From Citrobacter farmeri (GTDB lineage Bacteria > Pseudomonadota > Gammaproteobacteria > Enterobacterales > Enterobacteriaceae): 64,000 nucleotides of DNA. Location of the stretch: the NCBI RefSeq assembly GCF_019048065.1, contig NZ_CP077291.1:4092001-4156000 (forward strand). Reading direction: 5' to 3'. The stretch's first letter is position 1. Every line of letters starts with the position of its first letter. Below the pieces are notes generated by a model, which had not been told where the DNA came from, did no database searches, and saw only the letters and a list, made by a program, of their open reading frames with translations. Of this stretch, positions 53,931 to 64,000 are shown piece after piece. Made by a program: the position numbers and the translations under genes.

Positions 53931-55497
53931 GAACGCTCCTTTTCATCACAATTTGATTTTTGTCCAGCCACTGGCCGTCAATGCCGTACAGCACTCCGGC
54001 AGGAATATCCCACCAGGGATTCCGTACCGGCGCGCCAAAATTGATTGCTACCCACACGGACTCCTGCACTGTTTCGCGGGTGAACCACACGCAACTCTCC
54101 GTCAACCCAAGTTCACTGGACGCCCCTTCGCAGAGGGCCGGAGTGGCTGCCCGCAGCGCGATGAGCGCCTGATATTGTCGCCATAAGGACGTTGGCGCTT
54201 GCCGCTGACGTTCAGCGTTGATGAGTGGATAGTCCTCGCAAACGGGCATCCACGGGGCAACGGTAGAAAAGCCGGCAAAGGGCGCGTCGGACCACAGCAG
54301 TGGCGCACGCGAACCGTCGCGAGAATGTTCCACCGCCTGCGCCAGCGCCTGAACCTCATTCGCGCCTTGCTGTAACGCGGTTTGGTAATGAGTTTTGGCC
54401 TGAATATCGAAGAGTTGTTCTACGGTAAGTGGAGAATAATTCGGCATACCCAGCTCTTCGCCCTGATAAATAAACGGCACCCCACGTGCGGTAAGCTGTA
54501 ATACCAACACCGCCAATGCGCGCGCGGTATCACGCGAACCTTCGCCAAAGCGACCGATCATGCGCGGCATATCATGGCTGGAGAAAAACAGGGTAGGCAG
54601 CCCGGACTGCTGCGCCTGCGTGGCGTTAATCGCTTCGCACAATCGAGCAATATCAAAGGTTTTTTGGCTGCCGATATTGAAGTTAAACACCACGTCCATC
54701 AGCTCGGGGCTTTGATAACGCGCCAGAACATCCAGTGCCTCGCTGCCAATTTCACCAATTAAAAAGTTCTCCCCCTGCTGGCGCACATAGCGACATAACC
54801 GACGTAACGTCTCGAGAATGCCCGGCTGGTTGATATCGAAATTGTGCTGCTGCTCGCCATTTACCTGCGGGTTATCCGGGCCGATGCCGTCGGTGGTCAG
54901 GAAGTTGATAACGTCAAAGCGGAAACCGTCGACGCCTTGCGCTTTCCAGAAATCAACAACCCGGTAGATCTCCCGCTCCACGTCAGGGTTCGCCCAGTTG
55001 AGATCGACCTGCTCGGGGGCAAACTTGTGATAGTAAAACTCCCCGGTATCCGGCTCGGCGGTCCAGGCGCTGCCGGAGAAAAATGACTGCCAGTTATTCG
55101 GCTGCTTGCTGAACAGGAAGTAGTCGCGATAGCGGCTCGCCGGATTGTTCCACGCGTCACGAAACCACGGATGTGCCGACGAAACGTGGTTAATCACCAG
55201 ATCGATAATCACGCGAATTCCGCAGGCATGGCAACGCGCCACCACCTTACGAAAATCCTCAAGCGTGCCAAAACGCGCGTCAACCGCGCAGTAATCGCTA
55301 ATGTCGTAACCGTTGTCCACCAGCGGCGAAGGATAAAACGGTGTGATCCAGATGGCGCCGACGCCCAGTTCGTGAAGGTAATCCACCTTCGACAGCAGGC
55401 CAGGAAAATCGCCCATGCCGTCACCGTTACCATCGCAAAACGAGGGTAGATAGATTTGGTAGCAGGTACACGCCTGCCACCAGGGTTGCTTGTTCAC
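53911..55497 (-). CDS. GH13 alpha-glucosidase
   Basis: GTG 55497 with AAGGAA upstream gives 528 aa. An open frame to 55797 lies inside the permease and is rejected. GH13 regions: II GFRFDVINF (nucleophile Asp), III LIGEIGSE (acid/base Glu), IV FFSSHDMPR, and the N-terminal YQIYLPSFCDGNGDGMGDFPGL of oligo-1,6-glucosidase/trehalulose-type enzymes. It removes an alpha-glucosyl unit in the cytoplasm, likely before or after GH130. Twelve bp behind the permease stop, same operon. Confidence 0.9.
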   Translation of the reverse strand: MNKQPWWQACTCYQIYLPSFCDGNGDGMGDFPGLLSKVDYLHELGVGAIWITPFYPSPLVDNGYDISDYCAVDARFGTLEDFRKVVARCHACGIRVIIDLVINHVSSAHPWFRDAWNNPASRYRDYFLFSKQPNNWQSFFSGSAWTAEPDTGEFYYHKFAPEQVDLNWANPDVEREIYRVVDFWKAQGVDGFRFDVINFLTTDGIGPDNPQVNGEQQHNFDINQPGILETLRRLCRYVRQQGENFLIGEIGSEALDVLARYQSPELMDVVFNFNIGSQKTFDIARLCEAINATQAQQSGLPTLFFSSHDMPRMIGRFGEGSRDTARALAVLVLQLTARGVPFIYQGEELGMPNYSPLTVEQLFDIQAKTHYQTALQQGANEVQALAQAVEHSRDGSRAPLLWSDAPFAGFSTVAPWMPVCEDYPLINAERQRQAPTSLWRQYQALIALRAATPALCEGASSELGLTESCVWFTRETVQESVWVAINFGAPVRNPWWDIPAGVLYGIDGQWLDKNQIVMKRSVHEQTQR

Positions 55498-55508
55498 CGG
55501 TTCATTCC

Positions 55509-56336
55509 TTATTTCAGTGATAACGACATGCCCTGCAGGAAGTATTTGCGAAAGAGGATAAATAGCACCACCACCGGCAGCATCTGCACCACTGCCCCAG
55601 CCATTACCGGACCAGGATAGATGCCGTAAGATTTGCTGAAAGTTGCCAGTAGCACCGAGAACGGCATCTTTTCGACGTCGCGCATAACGATCAGCGGCCA
55701 GAGGAAGTTGTCCCACGAGCTGGAGAAGGTAAACAGTGCGACGATCGCCAGAATGGATTTGTTCAACGGCATCATCACGTGGCGCAAAATGCCCCACAAT
55801 CCAGCGTGGTCGAGGCGCGCGGCATACAGATAGTCGTTTGGCGTACCTTTAAAGCTCTGCGATACCATAAAGATCCCCCATGCGCTCATGGCATACGGCA
55901 GGATCATCGCGCTGTAGTTATTCACCATACCCAGTTCGCGCATCAGCACAAATTGCGGAATGATAAACATAAAGACCGGAAAAACCATTTGAACGATCAG
56001 TAGGTTACGAAACGCATTTTTGCCGCGGAACTCGGTTTTCGCCAGCGCGTAGCCCACCAGCATGGAGGTGACAGTGACGCAGAAGGTTATGGCGAAAGAG
56101 ACATACAGCGAGTTAAACAGCGTACGTAAGAAAGGCTTGTCGGCACGGTTGCTGTTATCAAACAGGAAGATGTAGTTTTCCAGCGTCAGATGACCGGAGA
56201 ACAGACCGGTAGTGTAGATCTCCGCCGTCGGTTTCAACGACGAAACAGTCATCCAGATAAAAGGATAGAGCCAGCTTAACGCCAGAATAAACATTACCGC
56301 GTGAATCACCAGGCTCAGGAGAGTGAGTTTTTTCAT
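55509..56336 (-). CDS. Sugar ABC transporter permease, MalG type
   Basis: A 275-aa permease with six helices and the EAA loop YLYAARLDHAGLWGILRHVMMP that docks on the ATPase. Start directly follows the stop of the upstream permease (TGAATG). Confidence 0.93.
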   Translation of the reverse strand: MKKLTLLSLVIHAVMFILALSWLYPFIWMTVSSLKPTAEIYTTGLFSGHLTLENYIFLFDNSNRADKPFLRTLFNSLYVSFAITFCVTVTSMLVGYALAKTEFRGKNAFRNLLIVQMVFPVFMFIIPQFVLMRELGMVNNYSAMILPYAMSAWGIFMVSQSFKGTPNDYLYAARLDHAGLWGILRHVMMPLNKSILAIVALFTFSSSWDNFLWPLIVMRDVEKMPFSVLLATFSKSYGIYPGPVMAGAVVQMLPVVVLFILFRKYFLQGMSLSLK

Positions 56337-57203
56337 TCACACAATCTCGATATTTTTTTCAAACAGTTTACGGAACAGCCAAATCGCCACGAAACTGCAA
56401 CCCGCAACAATAATGGACATGGTGGCAGCCCATGTTGGTTTCATATTCTGGAAAGCGGCTTCATACATCACTACCATCGGACTGGTGGTGCTATTCAGGG
56501 GGCCACCGCCGGTAATTAAATAGGGCTCGGTGAAGATGCTGAAAGCCACGGTAATCGCCAGCACCATAACCATGACAATTTGCGGATTCATCATCGGCAG
56601 CGTTATTGCCCAGCCCTGTTTAAAACGCCCTGTTTTATCGAGTATCGCCGCGCTGTAAATATCGCTAGGAATCGCCTGCATCCCTGAATAAAGAATGAGT
56701 CCATAATAGCCGACAAATTTCCAGGTCACGATCAACGCAATGGAAAGCATCGCGCAATCCGGGTTAGTAAACCACGGGACGGAAATACCAAAATGTGCAC
56801 GTAAAAACTGGTTCACTGGACCATATTCGCTAAACAATTTAGAAAAGACGATGGAATACGCCACCCCGGAAGAAATATTGGCGAGTAAAAAACTCAGCGC
56901 AATAAATCCCTTGCCATATTTAATGCGTCGTAATCCCGCTGCAAATAAAAGTGAAGCAGCAAAAACAATTGGGATGTACCACATCAAAAAGCGACAAATA
57001 TTCCACATCGACGTCCAGAATAGTTTATCGTTCACTACACCAGTCAGGTTTTGCAGCCCCGAGAACCGGGGTGTTCCAATAAATTGCCACTGAGTCACGC
57101 TCAGCACCGCCAGCCAGGCCAGCGGATAAAACCAGAACAGCAATGAATAACCGATCCAGGTGGAGGCCAGCAGACCTCCGGTACGGGAATCATATCCAGC
57201 CAT
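56337..57203 (-). CDS. Sugar ABC transporter permease, MalF type
   Basis: A permease of 288 aa (ATG 57203) or 289 aa (GTG 57206) with six helices and the EAA loop IYSAAILDKTGRFKQGWAITLPMM. Preceded by GGGGG. It pairs with the MalG-type protein as the membrane channel. Confidence 0.93.
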   Translation of the reverse strand: MAGYDSRTGGLLASTWIGYSLLFWFYPLAWLAVLSVTQWQFIGTPRFSGLQNLTGVVNDKLFWTSMWNICRFLMWYIPIVFAASLLFAAGLRRIKYGKGFIALSFLLANISSGVAYSIVFSKLFSEYGPVNQFLRAHFGISVPWFTNPDCAMLSIALIVTWKFVGYYGLILYSGMQAIPSDIYSAAILDKTGRFKQGWAITLPMMNPQIVMVMVLAITVAFSIFTEPYLITGGGPLNSTTSPMVVMYEAAFQNMKPTWAATMSIIVAGCSFVAIWLFRKLFEKNIEIV

Positions 57204-57212
57204 CACGCCCCC

Positions 57213-58502
57213 TTATTGCGCCATCAGAGCGTTAACTTCCTGCTGTGACTGGTCCAGCGCTTTTGCCGGGGCTTCGTTGTTGAAAATCACCCGTTCAAGC
57301 ATTTGCGTCATACTGCGCTGAATTTCTGTAGTTTGCGTGGTCGCCACCGGCGGCAGGGCCACATCGACGTAAGAAGCAATATCTTTTTCCAGAGGATTTT
57401 TCACAAAATACTCAGTAAACAGCGGATTACTCATCAAGTCGGCACGTGCGGGCGGCATACCAGTCAGTTCAAGCCAGGTGCGGTCATGCCCGGCGTTACC
57501 AAAGACCCATTGCATAAACGCCCAAGCCTCAGCTTTGTGCTTGCTGGAGCTGAACATCACCATGCCCTTGCTGTCGCCGAAGGTGTGTGGATGGGCAGTG
57601 CCGTTTTCAGTCAGCATCGGGCCAATCTGAATGGTTTTTAGCACCTCCGGATACTGTTTCCGGTAACGGGCAAGATCCCACGGTCCGCGGGCAGAGGCCA
57701 GAACCTGACCGGTCGCCAGCGGATCGTCAGCGGAGGTGAAGTCGTAGCTGCTCCACTTGCCGTTAAACACTCTCCCCATAAATATCAGCACCGACTGACC
57801 GTCCGGGTTATTAAAAGCTGCTTTTTTATCAGCAATATAAGTTTTACCACCGCTTTGCGCGTAGTACAGGGGAATAAAGTCGAACCAGCGTTCCCACCAG
57901 TTCTTACCGGCGGTGAGCTGCATCACGTAACCGTGGTTATCAGCCGCCCGACGCTCCGCCAGTTGATAAAGCTCGTCATAGCGGGTCGGTGCATGGTCGA
58001 AACCGTACTTTTTCAGCAGGTCGCTGCGCCACCACCAGACGATAGGATTAACGTATATCGGCAGGACGTTCTGCTGACCGTTGAGCTTCCAGGCGGGGAG
58101 AAGCGACGTCATCTGGCGCGTTTTCACCAGGTCATCAAAGCCGGGCATTTTGGAAAGATCCTCAATTTGCCCGACATCCACCAGTTGACTTGCGAAGCCA
58201 ATAAAAATATTGCTGGAAATATCCGGTTCGGTTCCAGAAGCCAACGCGTTCATAATCGCTTCCTCCGAACTGTTGGCGGCAGGTATAGGGGTAAATTGCA
58301 CGGGAGTATGGGCGGGGTCTTTATTCCACTCCGTTATCATTTTATTCCAGAAGGCTTCTTCATTTTCGTTAGGTGCCACCCACATTTTTATCGGTGTTTT
58401 CCCCCCAACCTGTCCATCTTTTTTCTCATCAGGCCCACAGCCAGAAATATATAGGCTAAGTAATATTGATACTGTCAATTTAGCAACCGCTGCAACTTTC
58501 AC
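57213..58502 (-). CDS. Sugar ABC transporter substrate-binding lipoprotein
   Basis: The 429-aa protein has a lipobox (SLYISGC, Cys22) and a MalE-like/UgpB-like cluster-B binding protein fold (PIKMWVAPNENEEAFWNKMI). As a lipoprotein it is anchored rather than free in the periplasm, unusual for enterobacterial sugar binding proteins. First gene of the operon, divergent from lacI-type regulator. Confidence 0.92.
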   Translation of the reverse strand: MKVAAVAKLTVSILLSLYISGCGPDEKKDGQVGGKTPIKMWVAPNENEEAFWNKMITEWNKDPAHTPVQFTPIPAANSSEEAIMNALASGTEPDISSNIFIGFASQLVDVGQIEDLSKMPGFDDLVKTRQMTSLLPAWKLNGQQNVLPIYVNPIVWWWRSDLLKKYGFDHAPTRYDELYQLAERRAADNHGYVMQLTAGKNWWERWFDFIPLYYAQSGGKTYIADKKAAFNNPDGQSVLIFMGRVFNGKWSSYDFTSADDPLATGQVLASARGPWDLARYRKQYPEVLKTIQIGPMLTENGTAHPHTFGDSKGMVMFSSSKHKAEAWAFMQWVFGNAGHDRTWLELTGMPPARADLMSNPLFTEYFVKNPLEKDIASYVDVALPPVATTQTTEIQRSMTQMLERVIFNNEAPAKALDQSQQEVNALMAQ

Positions 58503-58588
58503 GATATATCTCCCTAACTCTCAATAAGTGTTATTGGCTTACCGCTACCCTGCTTTTGAATGTTGCGTACGCTAACACCCCTTATTTA

Positions 58589-58637
58589 TGTTTAACGTTA
58601 AACAAATCACAAAACTATTTTTGTTTAACGATAAACT
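58589..58637. promoter_or_regulatory. Twin operators of the LacI-type regulator
   Basis: TGTTTAACGTTAAACA (58589-58604) is a perfect 16-bp palindrome and TGTTTAACGATAAACT (58622-58637) a near copy 33 bp away, about three helical turns. They lie in the divergent promoter region and suit a LacI-family repressor (central CG). Confidence 0.85.
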
Positions 58638-58674
58638 CAGCCACCAACATCAGGAAAGAATAAATATAAATATC

Positions 58675-59751
58675 ATGAATATTAAAAACAAAAATATACC
58701 GCCAGATAAATATAATAAAAGGCAAACCGCAAAAATAACCATTAAATCATTAGCCAAGGAAATGGGAATATCCCATACTACAATCTCAAACGCATGGAAT
58801 AACCCAGAGAAACTCTCCGTCGAATTGCGTGAACGCATTTTATGTTATGCCCGGGAAATGGGTTTTCAGGGGCCGGACCGGCTGGCCCGCGCGCTACGCA
58901 CCGGCAAGTCAGACACCATTGGCGTTATCTTCAACGATTCGATGAGTTACGTGTTTATCGACCCGCACGACATAAAACTGATGCGCGGCATCGCCGTTCG
59001 CTGTGAAGAGCAGAATATTAATCTCGTGCTAATCCCCCTGCAAAAAGGAGCCGCTAACGCAACGCCATCGCTGACCACGCTGGTCGATGGTTATATTCTG
59101 AATGCAACCCATAATAGCGCCGCCATTATTCAGCAGACGCTGGCTCGCCATCTTCCGGTGGTCACGCTTGATTTTGAATTGCCGGAATACAGCAGCGTGT
59201 CGATTGATAACGCCAGCGCGATGCAGGATATCACCCGCTATTTGCTCGATAAAGGTCACCGTCATTTCGGCATTATCGCCTTCTCCTCGCGCCCCGGCGC
59301 GCAGGGGATGCGTCATCTGGTACGCGCGGTCACTGGCGATAACACACTGATGCTGACGCGCGTCAACGCCTGTCGCTCCGTCTTCCGTGAACAGGGTATT
59401 CCGCTTTCTACCTGCTGGCTGTATGAAACGCAGCATGATGAACAGCACGGTGAACTGGCCGCCGAGGCGCTGCTGAGTACCCATCCCGAGATCAGCGCGC
59501 TCATTTGCTTATCCGATCGCTTCGCTCTGGGCGCCGTTAACTACTGCCAGCGCCAGCATCTCGCTATTCCACAGCAGGTGGCCATCAGCGGTTTCGACAA
59601 CATCATTCCCGATGCCAACGGTATTGGCCTCACCACCATTGCCCAGAACGCGGAACGCAAAGGCGAAATCGCCGTGGAATTACTCCTCAATAACGGGCCC
59701 GTAATCCATCACGTGCTGGAATACCAGTTGATCGTGCGGGAAACGGCCTGA
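58675..59751 (+). CDS. LacI-family transcriptional regulator of the glycan cluster
   Basis: ATG 58675 (MNIKNKNIPPDKYNKRQTAK) gives 358 aa. An upstream ATG (58588) lies in the operator and is rejected. The HTH is ITIKSLAKEMGISHTTISNAWNNPEKLS, with hinge helix LARALRTGKSDTIGVIFND and a sugar-binding domain ending VRETA. The N-terminal arm of about 20 residues before the HTH is longer than usual. It probably represses both this arm and the divergent transporter operon until substrate binds. Confidence 0.9.
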   Translation: MNIKNKNIPPDKYNKRQTAKITIKSLAKEMGISHTTISNAWNNPEKLSVELRERILCYAREMGFQGPDRLARALRTGKSDTIGVIFNDSMSYVFIDPHDIKLMRGIAVRCEEQNINLVLIPLQKGAANATPSLTTLVDGYILNATHNSAAIIQQTLARHLPVVTLDFELPEYSSVSIDNASAMQDITRYLLDKGHRHFGIIAFSSRPGAQGMRHLVRAVTGDNTLMLTRVNACRSVFREQGIPLSTCWLYETQHDEQHGELAAEALLSTHPEISALICLSDRFALGAVNYCQRQHLAIPQQVAISGFDNIIPDANGIGLTTIAQNAERKGEIAVELLLNNGPVIHHVLEYQLIVRETA

Positions 59752-59780
59752 GCGTATCTTACTTAATCGAGGGTGGGATT

Positions 59781-61169
59781 ATGGATGAACTGACCTGTTT
59801 TAAAGCTTATGACATACGTGGTGAAGTGGGCGTCGATCTCACGCCGGAGATCACCTTTCGTATTGGCTGCGCCTATGCCACGTGGCTGCATCCGAGACGC
59901 GTGGTGATCGGCGGCGATATCCGCCTGAGCTCCGAAACGTTGAAAGCGGCGCTGGCCGAAGGGCTGACCGCCAGCGGCGTCGACGTTATCGACATTGGGC
60001 TGTCGGGTACTGAGGAGATCTACTTCGCCACCCGCGAGCTACGGGCTGACGGCGGTATCCAGGTCACCGCCAGTCATAACCCCGCACAATACAACGGAAT
60101 GAAGCTGGTGCGCGAAGAAGCGCGCCCTGTCAGTAATGACAACGGGTTGCTGGCAATCAAAGCGTTGGCTGAACACAATATTTTTCCTCCTGCGGCGCAT
60201 CGCGGCGTGGTGATCCCTTACGACAATCGTCCGGCTTGGGTTCACTGCCTGACGCGCTTTCTTCATCGTCCTCCGGCTCGCCCGCTGCGGATCGTGACCA
60301 ATGCCGGGCACGGCACCGCTGGCCCGGCATTGGATGCGCTGGCGGAAAGCCTGGCGCAGGCAGGCGTGCAGGCAGATTTTATTCGTCTGTACCATAAGCC
60401 GGACGGCCATTTCCCGGCTGGTGTGCCGAACCCGATGCTGCCGGAAAATCGGCAGGCGACGCGCCAGGCGGTAATTGCGCATCAGGCCGATTTCGGGATC
60501 GCCTGGGACGGTGATTTCGACCGCTGTTTTTTCTTTGATGAACAGGGGGCATTTATCGAAAGCTACTATCTGGTCGGGCTGTTCGCACACCACTTCCTGC
60601 AACGTTTTCCCTCCAGCACGGTGATTCTCGACCCGCGGCTGACCTGGAACACGCTGGAAATAGTGACCCGCTGCGGCGGTCATCCCATCATCAGTAAAAC
60701 CGGCCATGCCTTTATCAAAGCGCGTATGCGTGAAGAGGACGCCATCTACGGCGGAGAAATGAGCGGGCACCACTACTTCCGCGATTTTGGTTACTGCGAT
60801 AGCGGGATGATCCCGCTGGTGCTGATGCTGCAAATTATTGGTAACAGCAATCGACCGCTATCCTGCTGGATTGCCGACGCCCGGGCGCGCTTCCCGGTCT
60901 CAGGCGAGATCAACCTGACCGTTGACGATCCAGCGGCGATCCAGAAAGCGGTCATTACACACTATCAATCCGCCTCGCCTGAACGCGACGACTGCGATGG
61001 TATAAGCCTGGCCTTCACCGACTGGCGCTTCAATTTACGCGCCTCTAATACCGAGCCCCTGCTGCGGCTCAACGTAGAGACACGGGGCGATGCCGCCCTG
61101 CTTACGCAAAAAACCGATGAAGTATTGACGTTGATTACCGCTCAATCCGGCGCTAAGGAGACGCTATGA
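59781..61169 (+). CDS. Phosphomannomutase/phosphoglucomutase (ManB-like)
   Basis: The 462-aa hexose mutase has the phosphoserine loop TASHNPAQYNGMKL, metal loop DGDFDRC, sugar-binding GEMSGHHYF and phosphate-binding SNTEPLLRLN; it is CpsG/ManB-like. It would convert the hexose 1-phosphate from GH130 to the 6-phosphate. Its stop overlaps the next start (ATGA). Confidence 0.92.
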   Translation: MDELTCFKAYDIRGEVGVDLTPEITFRIGCAYATWLHPRRVVIGGDIRLSSETLKAALAEGLTASGVDVIDIGLSGTEEIYFATRELRADGGIQVTASHNPAQYNGMKLVREEARPVSNDNGLLAIKALAEHNIFPPAAHRGVVIPYDNRPAWVHCLTRFLHRPPARPLRIVTNAGHGTAGPALDALAESLAQAGVQADFIRLYHKPDGHFPAGVPNPMLPENRQATRQAVIAHQADFGIAWDGDFDRCFFFDEQGAFIESYYLVGLFAHHFLQRFPSSTVILDPRLTWNTLEIVTRCGGHPIISKTGHAFIKARMREEDAIYGGEMSGHHYFRDFGYCDSGMIPLVLMLQIIGNSNRPLSCWIADARARFPVSGEINLTVDDPAAIQKAVITHYQSASPERDDCDGISLAFTDWRFNLRASNTEPLLRLNVETRGDAALLTQKTDEVLTLITAQSGAKETL

Positions 61170-62236
61170 CCACCCTTTCCCTCAGGAATATTCATAAAAA
61201 ATATGACAAGACCACCATCATTGAAAATCTCTCGCTGGAGATCGCCTTCGGGGAATTTATCGTTCTGGTCGGCCCGTCGGGCTGCGGTAAATCCACGCTG
61301 CTGCGCATGATTGCTGGGCTGGAAACCCCTGACGGCGGCACACTGATGATGGGTGATATCGACGTCACCCACCTGGCGGCAGGTAAACGCAACCTCTCAA
61401 TGGTGTTTCAGTCCTATGCCCTCTATCCGCATATGACGGTGCGGGAAAATCTCTCTTTTGGCCTGCGAAATATCCGCACACCGGCGGCTGAAATTGCCCG
61501 ACGGATAGAGCATGCCGCCGCGATGCTCAAGCTAGACGAGATGCTGGATCGGCTTCCGCAAAATCTCTCCGGCGGCCAGCGCCAGCGCGTGGCGATTGGG
61601 CGCTCCATCGTTCAGCAGCCGGAGCTTTTTCTGTTCGACGAACCGCTGTCGAACCTGGACGCCGCGCTGCGCGTGGAGATGCGCCAGGAGATCCTGCAGC
61701 TCCATCACACGCTGAAAAACACCATGATCTACGTCACCCACGATCAGGTGGAGGCAATGACGCTCGCAGACCGCATCGTGGTGCTCTATAAGGGAAAAAT
61801 TGAACAGGTAGGGACGCCGCTCGAACTGTATAACACGCCGGCGAATCTCTTTGTCGCCGAATTTATCGGCACACCTAAAATCAATATCCTGCCCGCCGTC
61901 TGGCGGCAGGGCATGCTGCATCTTGCCGATGATCTTCGCTTTCCGCTTTCACGCCAGCCGATAGGCGCACGTGACGGCGACAAGATGTTCGTGGCGATCC
62001 GTCCGGAACATATGCAATACCAACAACCAGGCGACTTTAGCCTGAACGGACGAACCCGTCTTTGCGAACTACAGGGTGACTCTACGCTGGTATGGCTGGA
62101 GGTGGCAGGGCAATCGCTATGTCTGAAATCCTTCCAGCAGTTGAGTTTCCCGGCGCAAAGCGCATTAACTCTGACCGTGCAGGAGCAACATCTTCATCTG
62201 TTTGATTCGATAGGAAAACGTGTGACTTTCGCCTGA
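61166..62236 (+). CDS. Sugar ABC transporter ATPase (MsmX/UgpC type)
   Basis: The 356-aa ATPase has Walker A GPSGCGKST, signature LSGGQRQRV, Walker B LFLFDEPLSNLDA and a C-terminal regulatory TOBE domain. It energises the permease pair in the divergent operon and completes the transporter. Confidence 0.95.
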   Translation: MTTLSLRNIHKKYDKTTIIENLSLEIAFGEFIVLVGPSGCGKSTLLRMIAGLETPDGGTLMMGDIDVTHLAAGKRNLSMVFQSYALYPHMTVRENLSFGLRNIRTPAAEIARRIEHAAAMLKLDEMLDRLPQNLSGGQRQRVAIGRSIVQQPELFLFDEPLSNLDAALRVEMRQEILQLHHTLKNTMIYVTHDQVEAMTLADRIVVLYKGKIEQVGTPLELYNTPANLFVAEFIGTPKINILPAVWRQGMLHLADDLRFPLSRQPIGARDGDKMFVAIRPEHMQYQQPGDFSLNGRTRLCELQGDSTLVWLEVAGQSLCLKSFQQLSFPAQSALTLTVQEQHLHLFDSIGKRVTFA

Positions 62237-62241
62237 TCCGC

Positions 62242-62266
62242 GCCCCCGGCAACGGGGGCTTTTTTT
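62242..62266 (+). terminator. Terminator of the regulator-mutase-ATPase operon
   Basis: GCCCCCG (62242-62248), GCAA loop, CGGGGGC (62253-62259) and seven T. Confidence 0.93.
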
Positions 62267-62327
62267 GAATCCCATCACAATCATCGCATTCCCCTTTTCC
62301 CTTTTACCTGCCGACAGCTAAATTAGT

Positions 62328-62344
62328 AACTCATCCGACCACAT
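62328..62344 (+). promoter_or_regulatory. Possible FadR site upstream of fadH
   Basis: AACTCATCCGACCACAT partly matches the FadR dyad (TGGTC-N-GACCA), about 30 bp before the fadH ATG. FadR control of fadH is known in E. coli; the match here is one-sided. Confidence 0.4.
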
Positions 62345-62352
62345 AACAATAA

Positions 62353-64000
<1,648 letters not shown>

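Noticed and set aside
53911..55797. Longer GH13 protein (628 aa)
   Set aside because: The first 100 residues lie in the permease gene in another frame and have no GH13 similarity; GTG 55497 with AAGGAA is the better start.

Overview
The window is a chromosomal segment of an enterobacterium close to Citrobacter (inferred; no 16S is present). The backbone follows the E. coli K-12 order tsaD-rpsU-dnaG-rpoD-mug-ileX-yqjH-yqjI-aer-patA-ygjH...fadH with near-identical proteins. Lineage-specific cargo sits between these genes: urease ureG next to tsaD, a Fur-box yncE-like/TonB-receptor pair between rpoD and mug, a prophage in ileX, an extra chemoreceptor beside aer, and a glycan-use cluster that replaces the ebg region and has truncated ygjH.

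Layout. 1-9.6 kb: ureG end, tsaD, the rpsU-dnaG-rpoD macromolecular synthesis operon, an iron-uptake pair, mug and tRNA-Ile2 (ileX). 9.59-43.04 kb: a complete-looking P2/186-type prophage with 46-bp att repeats. Its late genes run ogr, D, U, T, E/E', FII, FI, invertase and invertible tail fibre, I, J, W, V, S, R, lysis genes, X, L, M, N, O on the minus strand, with P and Q divergent, then cos. The early and immunity region is 186-like: a LexA-box gene, A, TraR-like, Fil, CII, Cox, CI, Int. 43.0-45.35 kb: a small island between the prophage attR and a third, degenerate att copy, holding an orphan hcp, a Tlde1-like L,D-transpeptidase-fold toxin and its probable immunity gene, plus an IS256-type transposase remnant. 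45.4-52.7 kb: yoaC-like, yqjH, yqjI, an extra MCP, aer, patA, ygjH remnant. 52.9-62.2 kb: GH130 phosphorylase, GH13 glucosidase, sugar ABC transporter, LacI regulator, phosphomannomutase and ABC ATPase. 62.4 kb to end: fadH, cut by the window edge.

How the parts work together. Three cargo loci occupy positions where P2-like phages carry accessory genes. They are a trypsin-like protease between V and S (the P2 orf30 position), a ParB/Srx-fold protein with a Gly-Ser-Asp minisatellite plus a D12 adenine methyltransferase between cos and the A region (the tin/old position), and an FRG-domain protein between int and attR. All are AT-rich against the phage core and are candidate anti-phage or exclusion systems; the ParB-like/methyltransferase pair is the best candidate for something undescribed. 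The glycan cluster reads as one pathway: import by a lipoprotein-dependent ABC transporter, glucosyl removal by GH13, phosphorolysis by GH130 to a sugar 1-phosphate (probably mannose 1-phosphate), and conversion by a ManB-type mutase, all under a LacI repressor with two operators. No CRISPR array or rRNA was seen.
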